Positions 35,053-44,180 are shown, counted from the first letter of the stretch. The stretch: DNA of 64,000 nt from Chitinophagaceae bacterium (GCA_016720775.1 JADKJX010000013.1:6544-70543); one strand, 5' to 3'. The notes: generated by a model from the sequence alone, not told the origin. A program made the numbers and translations.

Positions 35053-35060
35053 CAAAAGTA
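35053..35060 (-). promoter_or_regulatory. Candidate -7 box of the barrel gene
   Basis: TACTTTTG on the - strand, 63 nt before the barrel-gene ATG. It fits TAnnTTTG, but no TTG is present at the expected distance. Confidence 0.4.
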
Positions 35061-35182
35061 GGTACTTGGTTTTACATAGTACATTGTTTTATATTCAACG
35101 GTAAATTTCAGGGATATGTGGCGATATCCCTATATACGATGCAAGAAGAGGATTGTTACAAAGTATGAAAGGCAATGGTGGG

Positions 35183-36526
35183 TCACTCAGAAGAGTCCAG
35201 TGCCCTCTTTCTTTTAGCATAAATGATCAGACCCATGCCAATGAGTACCAAACTTACCGATATTATCTCCGCCTGTGTCGGATGTAAACCAAATAGTGAG
35301 TAGGTATTATTTACCCGTATTAATTCTACAGAAAAACGCTCTAATCCATTTAAAATGAGATATATACCAAACATTATTCCGGGAGATTGCACCCGCTTGC
35401 GTATGCTCCACAAGACGAGAAAGAGCAATGTGCACATGATGGTTTCATAAAAAGGGGTTGGAAAAACGGGTAATGGCAAGGCCCGGCAGTGCTCGCCTTC
35501 GCAGCCGGCAATCTTCACCCCATCTTTATTAACATTGTTCGGATAATTGTAGGCTACCATCCAAACAGGCAAAAATGGTGGTGCTTTGAATGATTTATGG
35601 GGAACCTTGTCAAGACTTTCATATTTCCTATCGGTTATATAAAAAGTACTATCCTGGCCAGAAGCTGTTCTCTCAGTAACAGTGCCATTCAGGAAATAAG
35701 TGCTGTCCTTGTTCAGGCTTTTCTCAAAATCATCAACACCAGCCTGCGTAACTATCCCGGCCTCATTAACAAAATAGGCACTGTTATATACGCCCCAATC
35801 TCCATCGCCAGCTACCTGGCAACCAATTCGCCCGATGGCGTAAGCGATCATGAGCGCCGGAGCTGCAGAATCTACAAGATGAATGACCTTTATTCCCTTT
35901 TTCACTGCGTACCAGCAAATTGCAATTGCTGCCACGATCAAACCGCCATAAAATGTTAACCCACTTGCTGAAAATAAACGGGCCAGGGGGTTTTTTATAA
36001 AATCATCCCAGTTCTCAAGGTTGTCAAATAATTTTGCGCCGAGTATACCAAATACCAATCCCAGTATTATAATATCGCCTACCCTGTCGTGCGGCCAGAT
36101 ACGTACGTTTCGGTTCTCAGGTTCTTTAAGCTTCTGTTTGTTCTTATCCCACCATTTAAGCCCGGTAAGGAAAGCTGCTACCAGCAAACCACCAACCACA
36201 CTTCCGTCCCCGGAGAAAATATAATCCTGTGGATTTATATCATCAGGCTTGCTGAAGAATAAACCAATAAGCTTGTATCCAAAAACAAAACCTACAAGTG
36301 CATTAATAAGCAGTTCACTTATTGATGCCGGCTTACCAACAACGATCATTTCCTGGCGGGGAGATAACAGCCCCATCTTTTCCCTGCGTTGCAATTCCTT
36401 GCTTAAAACAATGGCAGCACCCACAAAACCCATCGCTACCATCAGGCCGAATGTATTTAAAAAACTCAGCGACTTCCACTCTACGCCAAACCAGTCTTTG
36501 AACACATAATATAAGTTGGGATACAT
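35183..36526 (-). CDS. lgt: Prolipoprotein diacylglyceryl transferase
   Basis: 447 residues, clearly longer than the usual 260-300. Seven or so membrane helices; the family signature is present as AYAIGRIGCQVAGDGDWG, where the Arg and Gly of G-R-x-G are essential. Immediately after it there is an insert of about 90 residues (FVNEAGIVTQAGVDDFEKSL ... GCEGEHCRALPLP) that would lie on the periplasmic side. Inserts of this kind are seen in Bacteroidota Lgt. The enzyme adds diacylglycerol from phosphatidylglycerol to the lipobox Cys, the first step for every lipoprotein in the window. Stand-alone transcription unit. Confidence 0.95.
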   Translation of the reverse strand: MYPNLYYVFKDWFGVEWKSLSFLNTFGLMVAMGFVGAAIVLSKELQRREKMGLLSPRQEMIVVGKPASISELLINALVGFVFGYKLIGLFFSKPDDINPQDYIFSGDGSVVGGLLVAAFLTGLKWWDKNKQKLKEPENRNVRIWPHDRVGDIIILGLVFGILGAKLFDNLENWDDFIKNPLARLFSASGLTFYGGLIVAAIAICWYAVKKGIKVIHLVDSAAPALMIAYAIGRIGCQVAGDGDWGVYNSAYFVNEAGIVTQAGVDDFEKSLNKDSTYFLNGTVTERTASGQDSTFYITDRKYESLDKVPHKSFKAPPFLPVWMVAYNYPNNVNKDGVKIAGCEGEHCRALPLPVFPTPFYETIMCTLLFLVLWSIRKRVQSPGIMFGIYLILNGLERFSVELIRVNNTYSLFGLHPTQAEIISVSLVLIGMGLIIYAKRKRALDSSE

Positions 36527-36584
36527 CAGTAAGATTGTATGTTTAAAAAATAGGAATGCAATATATTCATTTATTCAACGCAGA

Positions 36585-36614
36585 ATAAAACAAAACCTCC
36601 TGTTTTACAGGAGG
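36585..36614 (-). terminator. Terminator of the bacilliredoxin gene
   Basis: CCTCCTG-TAAAA-CAGGAGG followed by TTTTGTTTT on the - strand, 30 nt after the stop. Confidence 0.88.
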
Positions 36615-36644
36615 CGTTGTGATGGGATTTCTTAAATGAAAAAA

Positions 36645-37061
36645 TTAGTTACAATATTGATCAAAGGCGCCAATGAGGTTATCGGCAATCATCTTTGCAC
36701 TGCGGCCTTCTATATTATGGCGTTCGATAAAATGAACCAGCTGACCGTCTTTGAACAAAGCAATAGCAGGCGATGAAGGTGGATAAGGCAGCAGGTGCTC
36801 TCTTAGTTTTCTTACCGCCTCAATGTCGAACCCTGCAAAGGTTGTAGTGATCTGGTCTGGCTTTTTTGCTGTATTGCTTACAGCCATCAAAACCCCAGGC
36901 CTTGCTGTACCAGCACTACAGCCACAAACGGAGTTAATCATTACCAGGGTAGTTCCTTTTTCTGCCAGGGCTTTTTCAACCGCATCTGCCGTTAATAATT
37001 CAGAAAAGCCATTCTCTGTAAGCTCTTCTTTCATGGGTAGTACTATTTCTTCCGGATACAT
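36645..37061 (-). CDS. Bacilliredoxin, BrxA/BrxB (YphP/YqiW) family
   Basis: 138 residues from the ATG at 37061 (MYPEEIVLPMKEELTENG); an in-frame start ten codons earlier has no support. Thioredoxin fold with the unusual redox motif CGC (Cys46-Gly-Cys48) inside NSVCGCSAGTARPG. The C-terminal SPAIALFKDGQLVHFIERH holds the conserved cis-Pro region. In Bacillus these proteins remove bacillithiol from oxidised proteins; whether this organism makes bacillithiol is not visible here. Cytoplasmic and monocistronic. Confidence 0.93.
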   Translation of the reverse strand: MYPEEIVLPMKEELTENGFSELLTADAVEKALAEKGTTLVMINSVCGCSAGTARPGVLMAVSNTAKKPDQITTTFAGFDIEAVRKLREHLLPYPPSSPAIALFKDGQLVHFIERHNIEGRSAKMIADNLIGAFDQYCN

Positions 37062-37312
37062 ATTTTGCTTTTTATTTTGATGATGCCACAAAATTAGGCA
37101 GTTCTCCTTAATAACGTAAACCCAGGCCCTTACATTTCCGGATATCGAAATTGAGCCTTTCGGAAATTATGGCACAGGCAACCAGCAATCGCAGCCATAA
37201 TGACTTCAAACAAAGAGCAGATTAGAAATTTTGTCCTGAAAAAAACTGGTGGAACGGCATTTGACGAATCACTCATGAAATCAAAAATTTAAAACCTAAA
37301 AAAATAATAGCT

Positions 37313-37753
37313 ATGACACTCGTAAAGGGGAACAACCCAATCAACAGATCCTTCGACGGATTAATGAATGAGATATTCAATGACCTGCCATTAACTTTTG
37401 GCAAAACGCTGAGAGAAGATGTGCTTCATTTTCCTCCCGCAAACATCATTGAAAAATCTGACCGGTACCAGATCGAACTGGCCGTTCCGGGAATGGACAA
37501 AGGCGATTTCAATGTAAAACTTGATGAAAAACTTTTGACCATCAGTGCGGAAAAGAAAACGGAGAAGACTTCAGAAACAGATAAGTTGATCCGCAGGGAA
37601 TTCAGCAACAAATCTTTCAAGCGCAGCTTTACCATCGACGAGAAAATTGATAGCGCTAATATTTCGGCTAAGTACGAAAATGGTATCCTTACCCTGGAAC
37701 TGCCCAAAAAGGAAGATGTGAAGAACGGAAGCAAAGAGATCACAATTCAGTAA
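37313..37753 (+). CDS. Small heat-shock protein, Hsp20 family
   Basis: 146 residues. The alpha-crystallin domain covers about 40-140 (PANIIEKSDRYQIELAVPGM, FNVKLDEKLLTISAEKK, YENGILTLELPKKED). It holds unfolding proteins as an oligomeric, ATP-independent chaperone in the cytoplasm. The G-x-L motif (NGILTL) is intact. It stands alone, with a strong terminator downstream. Nothing like a heat-shock inverted repeat (CIRCE) was found in the 220-bp upstream gap. Confidence 0.95.
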   Translation: MTLVKGNNPINRSFDGLMNEIFNDLPLTFGKTLREDVLHFPPANIIEKSDRYQIELAVPGMDKGDFNVKLDEKLLTISAEKKTEKTSETDKLIRREFSNKSFKRSFTIDEKIDSANISAKYENGILTLELPKKEDVKNGSKEITIQ

Positions 37754-37813
37754 TAGCAGTAGTTTTTTTCATAAATGAGCATACAGTTGGTTTGTTCCCG
37801 GTAGTAACCGGGT

Positions 37814-37845
37814 AAGCCTTCCCAGTCCTGGGAAGGCTTTTATTT
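37814..37845 (+). terminator. Terminator of the Hsp20 gene
   Basis: AAGCCTTCCCAG-TC-CTGGGAAGGCTT followed by TTATTTTATT, 61 nt after the stop. It lies next to the convergent NTF2-like gene and may serve both. Confidence 0.88.
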
Positions 37846-37847
37846 TA

Positions 37848-38299
37848 TTACTCACAACCTGCTCTGCGTCTTGTGTCAATTAAGTACTGAATTTTCCAGT
37901 TGCCATTAAATCGAACCAGTTGAAATGAATTTACCCCGCAGTGACTGAATTTCCCATTGAAGTAAAATTTATAGGAGTCCATACAATGGCAAGCGGGCCA
38001 TCGATCCGGATCACATCATAGGTAATGCGTTCATCTGCTGCATCTTTTGGCAGCTTACTTATTTGGTCAACAAAGCCGGCGACTTCATCTGTTTGCACGA
38101 TGGTTTTCCCATCTTTATTTCTTGTAATCGTTTGAAGGATGGCGCTGTCTGCAAAAACAGATTTCAACAATACTCCATCTGCATTTTTCATCGCTGAAAA
38201 AAGATTATTGACAGTTGTCTTAACAGAATCCTCTGCTGACTGAGCGTTTACGGATACCGACAAGCATAAAGAGAAAAATAGAACAACATAATATTTCAT
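37848..38299 (-). CDS. Secreted NTF2/SnoaL-like protein, frameshifted
   Basis: About 150 residues when joined. Signal peptide (MKYYVVLFFSLCLSVSVNAQ), then a SnoaL/NTF2-like fold (DSVKTTVNNLFSAMKNADGV, AVWTP region). In the literal frame it stops at 37931 after MGNSVTAG. If a C is added to the CC at 37974-37975, the expected family end appears: YKFYFNGKFSHCGVNSF, then LVRFNGNWKIQYLIDTRRR to a stop at 37848-37850. NTF2-like folds are generic and the function is unknown. It stops 14 nt before the arginine decarboxylase stop side; the two genes are on the same strand with a 14-nt gap, so they may be one transcript. Confidence 0.85.
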
Positions 38300-38313
38300 G
38301 GCGAATGATTTAG

Positions 38314-39711
38314 TTATTTATATCCGAGAATTTTCAACATGCTTTGTGCAGTTTGTTCTTTTGCATACACCCAATCGGTCAGTTTGCCATTCTTATCATA
38401 CCCCACAATGATGTGTTTTGGCGAAGGGATCAGGCAGTGCTTGATACCACCGTATCCGCTTATCTGGTCCTGGTAAGCGCCGGTATGAAAGAAGCCGACA
38501 TAAAGAGGTTCACCAGTTCCAAGTTTGGGTAAAAACACTTCATTGATGTGTTCTTCGCTATCATAATAATCATGGCTGTCGCAGGTAATGCCACCAAGCA
38601 CTACCCGGTGATATTCATTGTCCCATTTATTGATCGGCAGCATCAGGAATTTTTCTCCGATGCCCCATGTATCGGGTAATGTAGTAATGAAGGATGAATC
38701 GATCATGTACCAGGTTTCCCGGTCGTTCTGCATTTTCTGGCCGATCACACTGTAAATATGTGCCATGCTCTCTCCTACTGTGTAACTTCCAAATTCAGTA
38801 AAGATATTCGGCATGGGCACTTTGCTTTTTTTGCAAGCCACTTTAATGTTCCGCACGATCTCGTTGATCATGAACTGGTAATTATATTCAAAACCAAGCG
38901 AGTGTTTTATCGGAAAACCGCCACCGATGTTTATTGAATCCAGTTCCGGGCATATCTTCTTTAACTGGCAATACAGGTTGATCACTTTGTTCAGTTCACT
39001 CCAGTAATAAATATCATCCTTGATACCCTTGTTCAGGAAGATATGCAGCATTTTCAGCTGGAAGCGGTGTTCATTGCCTTCGATCTTATCTACATAGAAT
39101 TCCAGGATGTCTTTAGCACGGATACCAAGCCTCGAAGTATAGAAAGGAAAACTTGGCTCTTCTTCTGCAGCCACACGGATACCCAGGTTGAATGGGACCT
39201 TTACCGATTTAATATAAGCCCTCAGTTCATCTACATTATCAAGGATGGGAATAACATTTTTGAACCCGCTGTTCAACAACCCGGCGATACGGCTGGTATA
39301 AGACTTTTGTTTATACCCGTTGCAGATGATGTATACATCTTTCGTGATCTTTCTTTTTGCATAAAGTTTCTTGATGATCTCAATATCGTAGGCAAAAGAT
39401 GTTTCCAGGTGGATATCATTCTTCAATGCTTCCTCCACAATAAATGAAAAGTGAGAACTCTTGGTGCAGTAACAATAATTGTATTCGCCTTCATACTTAT
39501 ATTTTTTAAATGCTGCCGCAAACATCCGTTTGGCCTTGTTTATCTGGTTACCGATCTTCGGGAGATAGGTAAGTTTTAATGGCGTGCCATACTTATCTAT
39601 CAGTGCCTTAATATCAAGGTCATTGTATTGCAAATACTCATTCTTTACTTTAAAATCTTCCTGTGGAAAGTTGAAAGTTTGGTGCACCAGGTCGGTATAG
39701 CTATTATCCAT
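38314..39711 (-). CDS. speA: Arginine decarboxylase, PLP-dependent
   Basis: 465 residues, alanine-racemase-fold (group IV) decarboxylase. PLP-binding lysine in NYCYCTKSSHF (Lys84); INIGGGFPIKHSLGF holds the glycine loop for the PLP phosphate; C-terminal WYMIDSSFITTLPDTWG and GGITCDSHDYY fit the substrate site. It is shorter than E. coli SpeA (about 630), as is usual for Bacteroidota. Its product agmatine leads to putrescine and spermidine. Ornithine or diaminopimelate decarboxylase is less likely, judging from the overall pattern. Confidence 0.9.
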   Translation of the reverse strand: MDNSYTDLVHQTFNFPQEDFKVKNEYLQYNDLDIKALIDKYGTPLKLTYLPKIGNQINKAKRMFAAAFKKYKYEGEYNYCYCTKSSHFSFIVEEALKNDIHLETSFAYDIEIIKKLYAKRKITKDVYIICNGYKQKSYTSRIAGLLNSGFKNVIPILDNVDELRAYIKSVKVPFNLGIRVAAEEEPSFPFYTSRLGIRAKDILEFYVDKIEGNEHRFQLKMLHIFLNKGIKDDIYYWSELNKVINLYCQLKKICPELDSINIGGGFPIKHSLGFEYNYQFMINEIVRNIKVACKKSKVPMPNIFTEFGSYTVGESMAHIYSVIGQKMQNDRETWYMIDSSFITTLPDTWGIGEKFLMLPINKWDNEYHRVVLGGITCDSHDYYDSEEHINEVFLPKLGTGEPLYVGFFHTGAYQDQISGYGGIKHCLIPSPKHIIVGYDKNGKLTDWVYAKEQTAQSMLKILGYK

Positions 39712-39781
39712 TTACTGTACTGCTTGATTAAAGTGACTAATATTTTTTACAAATGTAACAGAATGCTGAAATTTCAGGCAT

Positions 39782-39812
39782 AAAAAAACCGGCATGAAAT
39801 GATCACACCGGT
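39782..39812 (-). terminator. Terminator after rplT
   Basis: ACCGG-(13 nt)-CCGGT-type stem followed by TTTTTTT on the - strand, 22 nt after the L20 stop. It ends the rpmI-rplT transcript before speA. Confidence 0.75.
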
Positions 39813-39833
39813 CCCTATAAAATGTGCTGGTTG

Positions 39834-40178
39834 TTATTTTACCGACTCAACCAGCTTTTTAAAAGTTTCAGGCTCATTCATGGCCAGGTCGGCCAGCACT
39901 TTACGGTTAAGGTCAATTTTCTTAACGGTAAGTTTGTTGATGAATTCGCTGTACGTCATTCCTTCTGCCCGTACGGCTGCATTGATACGTGCAATCCACA
40001 AAGTGCGGTATTCACGTTTTTTCAATTTCCGGCCAACATAGCTGTATGTTAAGCCTTTTTCCATTACGTTTTTGGCAACGGTGTATACATTTTTACGCTT
40101 GCCATAATATCCTTTGGCAGCTTTTAATATTCTTTTGCGGCGGGCCCTGCTGGCTACTGCATTTACTGAACGTGGCAT
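39834..40178 (-). CDS. rplT: 50S ribosomal protein L20
   Basis: 114 residues, very basic: MPRSVNAVASRARRKRILKA, GYYGKRKNVYTVAKN, and a C-terminal helix LNRKVLADLAMNEPETFKKL. It is needed early in large-subunit assembly and in many bacteria represses its own operon by binding the leader. It follows rpmI at a 58-bp distance, which contains a short tttgaagtttaaagtttgaa repeat. Confidence 0.97.
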   Translation of the reverse strand: MPRSVNAVASRARRKRILKAAKGYYGKRKNVYTVAKNVMEKGLTYSYVGRKLKKREYRTLWIARINAAVRAEGMTYSEFINKLTVKKIDLNRKVLADLAMNEPETFKKLVESVK

Positions 40179-40236
40179 ATCTTAATTAGTTTGAAGTTTA
40201 AAGTTTGAAGTTTCCTCCCCTTCAGGGGATGGGGCA

Positions 40237-40434
40237 TTATTTCATTCCCAGTAATCTTTTTACAAAGTGCAGGTTTGCATCACTAACCATACCATCCTTC
40301 CGCATATTACGCTTGCGTTTTTTTGATTTTTTGGTAAGGATGTGACGTTTAAAAGCTTTCTGGAAAGTGATCTTACCGGAACCGGTAACTTTAAAGCGCT
40401 TCTTGGCGCTGCTGTTGGTTTTAACCTTTGGCAT
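40237..40434 (-). CDS. rpmI: 50S ribosomal protein L35
   Basis: 65 residues: MPKVKTNSSAKKRFKVTGSG, ILTKKSKKRKRNMRKDG, full family length. The usual operon thrS-infC-rpmI-rplT is interrupted here by rluF. A separate promoter (TATCTTTG at 40541) lies in the 175-bp region upstream, together with a small stem (gtcccg-tcattt-cgggac) that could be part of L20 leader control. Confidence 0.97.
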   Translation of the reverse strand: MPKVKTNSSAKKRFKVTGSGKITFQKAFKRHILTKKSKKRKRNMRKDGMVSDANLHFVKRLLGMK

Positions 40435-40540
40435 TACATAACTGTTTTTAGTTACTCCCTACTGGCGGTCCCGAAATGACGGGACACTTGTTGAGCCTTG
40501 TGGGAAATGTCTGGAAAAAGAGGTTTTCTTTTTCGGGCGG

Positions 40541-40548
40541 CAAAGATA
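40541..40548 (-). promoter_or_regulatory. Promoter -7 box of rpmI-rplT
   Basis: TATCTTTG followed by CCGCCC on the - strand, about 107 nt before the rpmI ATG. It gives rpmI-rplT a start point independent of rluF. Confidence 0.55.
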
Positions 40549-40609
40549 AGGGGAAATGGGTGGAATCCTGCAGAATTCAGGAACTTTTTGGGATCAACTT
40601 CAAATATAG

Positions 40610-41347
40610 CTACTCATCCATCCCCTCACTGCCTTCTGCCGTTTTACTGGAGTTTTTAAGCATTTCACTGATGGTTCCGATTTCGGCCGGAGTAAAATAA
40701 CGCCATTTTCCGGGAGGGAGGCCACTTAAAGTCATGTTCATGATACGGGTGCGTTTAAGGGTTTCCACATTATATCCCAATGCCTCACACATACGGCGTA
40801 TCTGCCGGTTTAGCCCCTGGGTGAGGATGATCTTAAACCGGTTTGGCCCTTCCTGCTTAACAAAACATTTTTGGGTTACTGTTCCCAAAATGCGGACCCC
40901 GTTCCGCATTTTCTGGATAAACTCCGGTGTGATGGGCTGATCAACCGTGACCATGTATTCCTTTTCGTGGCGGTTTCCGGCACGGAGTATCTTGTTTACT
41001 ATATCGCCGTCATTAGTAAGAAAGATGAGCCCTTCGCTTCTTTTATCCAACCGGCCTATGGGAAATATCCGGGTCTTGAAATTTACAAAGTCGATGATAT
41101 TGGTCTTATCCTTCAGATCAGTGGTGCAGGTAACTCCTTTGGGTTTATTAAGCGCCAGGTAAACCGTTTCTTTCTTTTTTTTGATCGGTTCTCCATCTAC
41201 CAAAACAACATCCCCTTCTTTTACACGGTTTCCCTTCAGCGCTTCCACACCATTGATGGTAACCCGTAATTGTTCAATGTACTTATCGGCTTCCCTGCGG
41301 GAGCAGAATCCTGTTTCGCTGATGTATTTATTGAGGCTGGTATCCAT
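40610..41347 (-). CDS. rluF: 23S rRNA pseudouridine synthase, RluF/RsuA family
   Basis: 245 residues. N-terminal S4 RNA-binding domain (1-60, NKYISETGFCSRREADKYI) and the RsuA/RluB/E/F-type catalytic domain; the catalytic Asp is Asp101 in IGRLDKRSEGLIFLTNDG. LNRQIRRMCEALGYNV is the second family motif. It makes pseudouridine in 23S rRNA (U2604 in E. coli RluF). The place of the gene, between infC and rpmI, is unusual, and a terminator separates it from infC. It stops shortly before the rpmI promoter. Confidence 0.92.
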   Translation of the reverse strand: MDTSLNKYISETGFCSRREADKYIEQLRVTINGVEALKGNRVKEGDVVLVDGEPIKKKKETVYLALNKPKGVTCTTDLKDKTNIIDFVNFKTRIFPIGRLDKRSEGLIFLTNDGDIVNKILRAGNRHEKEYMVTVDQPITPEFIQKMRNGVRILGTVTQKCFVKQEGPNRFKIILTQGLNRQIRRMCEALGYNVETLKRTRIMNMTLSGLPPGKWRYFTPAEIGTISEMLKNSSKTAEGSEGMDE

Positions 41348-41373
41348 TATTAATAACTGAACTTATCAAAAAT

Positions 41374-41400
41374 AAAAAAAGGCTTTTAAAAAAGCCTTTT
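41374..41400 (-). terminator. Terminator between infC and rluF
   Basis: AAAAGGCTTTT-TTA-AAAGCCTTTTTTT on the - strand, 20 nt after the infC stop and 26 nt before the rluF start. It should end most thrS-infC transcripts, or attenuate them. Confidence 0.8.
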
Positions 41401-41420
41401 AAAATAATATGGAAATATCC

Positions 41421-42062
41421 TTATTGTTTGGGTTCTTTTTCTTTTACTTCCAGTTTTTCAGAGGAAACAAGTTTGCCAAGTTCGGATGATCTTTTCTTTT
41501 GTTGCGCCTTAGGAGCAAACATCACCAGCATTCTTTTTCCTTCCATCTTGGGTAAGCCTTCCAAAGCACCTACGTCTTTAAGGCGATCAGCGAATTTCAA
41601 TAACAACAGTTCGCCTCTTTCCTTGAACATGATGGCACGTCCTTTAAATTGAACGTGGGCCTTTACCTTATCGCCATCAGCCAGAAATTTTTCGGCATGC
41701 TTTACCTTGAATTCAAAATCGTGATCATCGGTATTAGGAGTGAAACGTATTTCTTTTACCTCGCTCGTCTTTGACTTTGCCTTCATTTCCTTCTTCTTCT
41801 TCTTCTCATCGTACAAAAACTTATTATAGTCAATGATCTTGCACACCGGCGGATTGGCGCCGGGTGAAATTTCTACCAGGTCTAATTCAAGAGATTGTGC
41901 AAGTTTTTGAGCATCCTGCGTGGAGTACACGCCCGGTTCTAGATTTTCCCCTACCAATCTTACCTCGGGTACTTTGATCATGTGATTGGTACGGTGTTCC
42001 TGTTGTTGTTCTTTTCTAAATCGGGGATTAAACGCTCCCCTGGGTCTTGGTGGAAATGCCAT
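41421..42062 (-). CDS. infC: Translation initiation factor IF-3
   Basis: 213 residues. N-terminal domain (about 25-100: VRLVGENLEPGVYSTQDAQK, DLVEISPGANPPVCKIIDY) and C-terminal domain (FTPNTDDHDFEFKVKHAEKF, HVQFKGRAIMF). It has an extra basic N-terminus (PPRPRGAFNPRFRKEQQQEH) and a charged C-terminal tail of about 30 residues. It binds the 30S subunit and checks the initiation codon. The start codon is ATG here, not the AUU/AUA used for autoregulation in E. coli. It follows thrS at 104 bp. Confidence 0.97.
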   Translation of the reverse strand: MAFPPRPRGAFNPRFRKEQQQEHRTNHMIKVPEVRLVGENLEPGVYSTQDAQKLAQSLELDLVEISPGANPPVCKIIDYNKFLYDEKKKKKEMKAKSKTSEVKEIRFTPNTDDHDFEFKVKHAEKFLADGDKVKAHVQFKGRAIMFKERGELLLLKFADRLKDVGALEGLPKMEGKRMLVMFAPKAQQKKRSSELGKLVSSEKLEVKEKEPKQ

Positions 42063-42166
42063 TTAAAATTTTTAGTTTACAATTTTGTTTATCGCTTTTA
42101 AAATTTGATGATTTGCAATTTGGATGACGGCTTCAATTATCAAGTCACCCGATCGACACATCAAAT

Positions 42167-44101
42167 TCATTCTTCTCTTCTTTCCTTTATTTCTGCAGTG
42201 ATATCTGCAACGAATTTATCCATTTCAATTGCGCCCATATCTCCCTTACCTTGGCGGCGAACAGACGCTTTTCCTTCGTTCATTTCTTTTTCACCGATCA
42301 CCAGCATGTAAGGCACTCTTGCGATCTCTGTATCCCGTATCTTCTTTCCTATCTTTTCGTTCCGGTCGTCAATCTCAGCACGAATATCCGCATTTTTCAG
42401 CGTTTGCAAAATTGTATTTGCGTAATCCATGAATTTATCGCTGATGGGCAGGATCTTTACCTGCAGGGGCGCCAGCCAGGTGGGGAATTTTCCGGCATAA
42501 TGCTCCAGCAAAAAGCCGATGAACCTTTCGTGGGTACCCAGCGGAGCCCGGTGGATGATCAGGGGTATTTCGGGCTGGTTATTCTGGTTGGTGAACGATA
42601 ATTTAAAGCTGCGGGACTGGGCAAAGTCGACCTGGTTAGTTGCCAGGGTAAATTCCCTTCCGATGGCACTCCATATCTGTACGTCGATCTTCGGTCCGTA
42701 AAAAGCACCTTCGCCCTTTACCTCTACAAACGGCACCCCGGTTTCTATCAATACTTTTCTTACCAGGTCCTCTGTCTCCAGCCAAAGTTCCGGTTCATTT
42801 ACATATTTCTGTCCCAGCTTTTCCGGATCATGCAACGAAAGCCGCATTACATATTTATCAATACCGAATATCTTAAAGTATTTCAGGTACATGTCATTCA
42901 CCGCCTTGAACTCCTGGGCAAATTGTTCTTTGCTGCAGTAAATATGTGCATCGTTCATGTGCAGGCAACGCACCCGCATCAATCCAAATAATTCACCACT
43001 TTGTTCGTAACGGTAACAGGTTCCATATTCTGCAATACGATAAGGCAGGTCTTTATAACTCTTCTGTTCGGCATCAAATATTTTGTGGTGATGCGGACAG
43101 TTCATAGCCTTCAGGTAATAACGTTCTCCATCCATCTCCATCGGAGGGAACATGCTGTCTGCATAATAAGGTAAATGCCCGCTGGTGAGATACATACTTT
43201 CTTTTGCAATGTGCGGCGTTACCACTCTTTTATATCCTGCAGCATTCTCGGTTTCTTTTGCAAGCTTTTCCAGTTCTTCAATGATCACAGTGCCATTGGG
43301 CATCCATAAAATCAAGCCTGGTCCTACATTATCATCCATGGTATAAATACTCAGTTCCTTACCAAGTTTACGATGATCTCTTTTCTTTGCTTCTTCCAGC
43401 ATGGCCAGGTATTCATCCAGTTCTTTCTGATTTGGGAAACTAACACCATAAATACGGGTGAGTTGTTTGTTCTTTTCATCGCCTTTCCAGTAAGCGCCAG
43501 CCACACTTGTAAGTTTTATTGCTTTGATGGCGCCTGTAGATGGAACGTGTGGACCACGGCACAGATCGGTAAAATTTCCCTGCGTATAAAAAGTAATGGT
43601 TCCGTCTTCAAGGTTTTGTAAAAGATCGAGTTTATACTCGTCACCTTTTTCTGCAAAGTATTTTATTGCTTCTGCTTTCGAACGTTCACTTCTTTGATAA
43701 GCATTATTCTGCTTAGCCAGTTCATTCATTTTTTTCTCCAGTGCTGCCAGGTCATCCTCACTCATTTTACGATCGCCCAGGTCCATATCATAATAAAATC
43801 CTTTTTCAATAGCCGGGCCTACCCAGAACTTTACTCCGGGAAAAAGGCTTTCCACTGCCTCCGCCATGAGGTGAGCAGACGAATGCCAGAACGTTGACTT
43901 ACCATCGGCATCATCCCAGGTAAGTAATTTTAATGAAGCATCTTCATTGATCGGCCTGGATACATCCCAAACCTGTCCGTTAATACTGGCAGCCAAAATT
44001 TTTTTAGCTAACCCTTCGCTGATCGATTTTGCAATGCCATAAGCAGACGTACCTTTTTCGTATTCCCTTACTGCGCCATCCGGTAATGTTATCTTTATCA
44101 T
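42167..44101 (-). CDS. thrS: Threonine-tRNA ligase
   Basis: 644 residues, full length. Order: TGS domain (1-60), editing (SAD) domain with HSSAHLMAEAVESLFPGVKF, class II catalytic core with MNCPHHHKIFDAE (zinc-binding Cys/His) and RYEQSGELFGLMRVR (motif 2), then motif 3 near HRAPLGTHERFIGFLLEHYA, and the anticodon-binding domain. Charges tRNA-Thr in the cytoplasm. First gene of the translation cluster; the promoter is probably at 44139-44146. Confidence 0.98.
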   Translation of the reverse strand: MIKITLPDGAVREYEKGTSAYGIAKSISEGLAKKILAASINGQVWDVSRPINEDASLKLLTWDDADGKSTFWHSSAHLMAEAVESLFPGVKFWVGPAIEKGFYYDMDLGDRKMSEDDLAALEKKMNELAKQNNAYQRSERSKAEAIKYFAEKGDEYKLDLLQNLEDGTITFYTQGNFTDLCRGPHVPSTGAIKAIKLTSVAGAYWKGDEKNKQLTRIYGVSFPNQKELDEYLAMLEEAKKRDHRKLGKELSIYTMDDNVGPGLILWMPNGTVIIEELEKLAKETENAAGYKRVVTPHIAKESMYLTSGHLPYYADSMFPPMEMDGERYYLKAMNCPHHHKIFDAEQKSYKDLPYRIAEYGTCYRYEQSGELFGLMRVRCLHMNDAHIYCSKEQFAQEFKAVNDMYLKYFKIFGIDKYVMRLSLHDPEKLGQKYVNEPELWLETEDLVRKVLIETGVPFVEVKGEGAFYGPKIDVQIWSAIGREFTLATNQVDFAQSRSFKLSFTNQNNQPEIPLIIHRAPLGTHERFIGFLLEHYAGKFPTWLAPLQVKILPISDKFMDYANTILQTLKNADIRAEIDDRNEKIGKKIRDTEIARVPYMLVIGEKEMNEGKASVRRQGKGDMGAIEMDKFVADITAEIKERREE

Positions 44102-44138
44102 ATCTTTATAAGCCAGTCTTTTACAAGCTTTGAGACTG

Positions 44139-44146
44139 CAAATTTA
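44139..44146 (-). promoter_or_regulatory. Candidate -7 box of thrS
   Basis: TAAATTTG on the - strand, 38 nt before the thrS ATG; consistent with TAnnTTTG. No T-box or other leader structure is seen. Confidence 0.45.
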
Positions 44147-44180
44147 ACGAAGTATTAGCGACTTAAAAATTTATCTAAAA

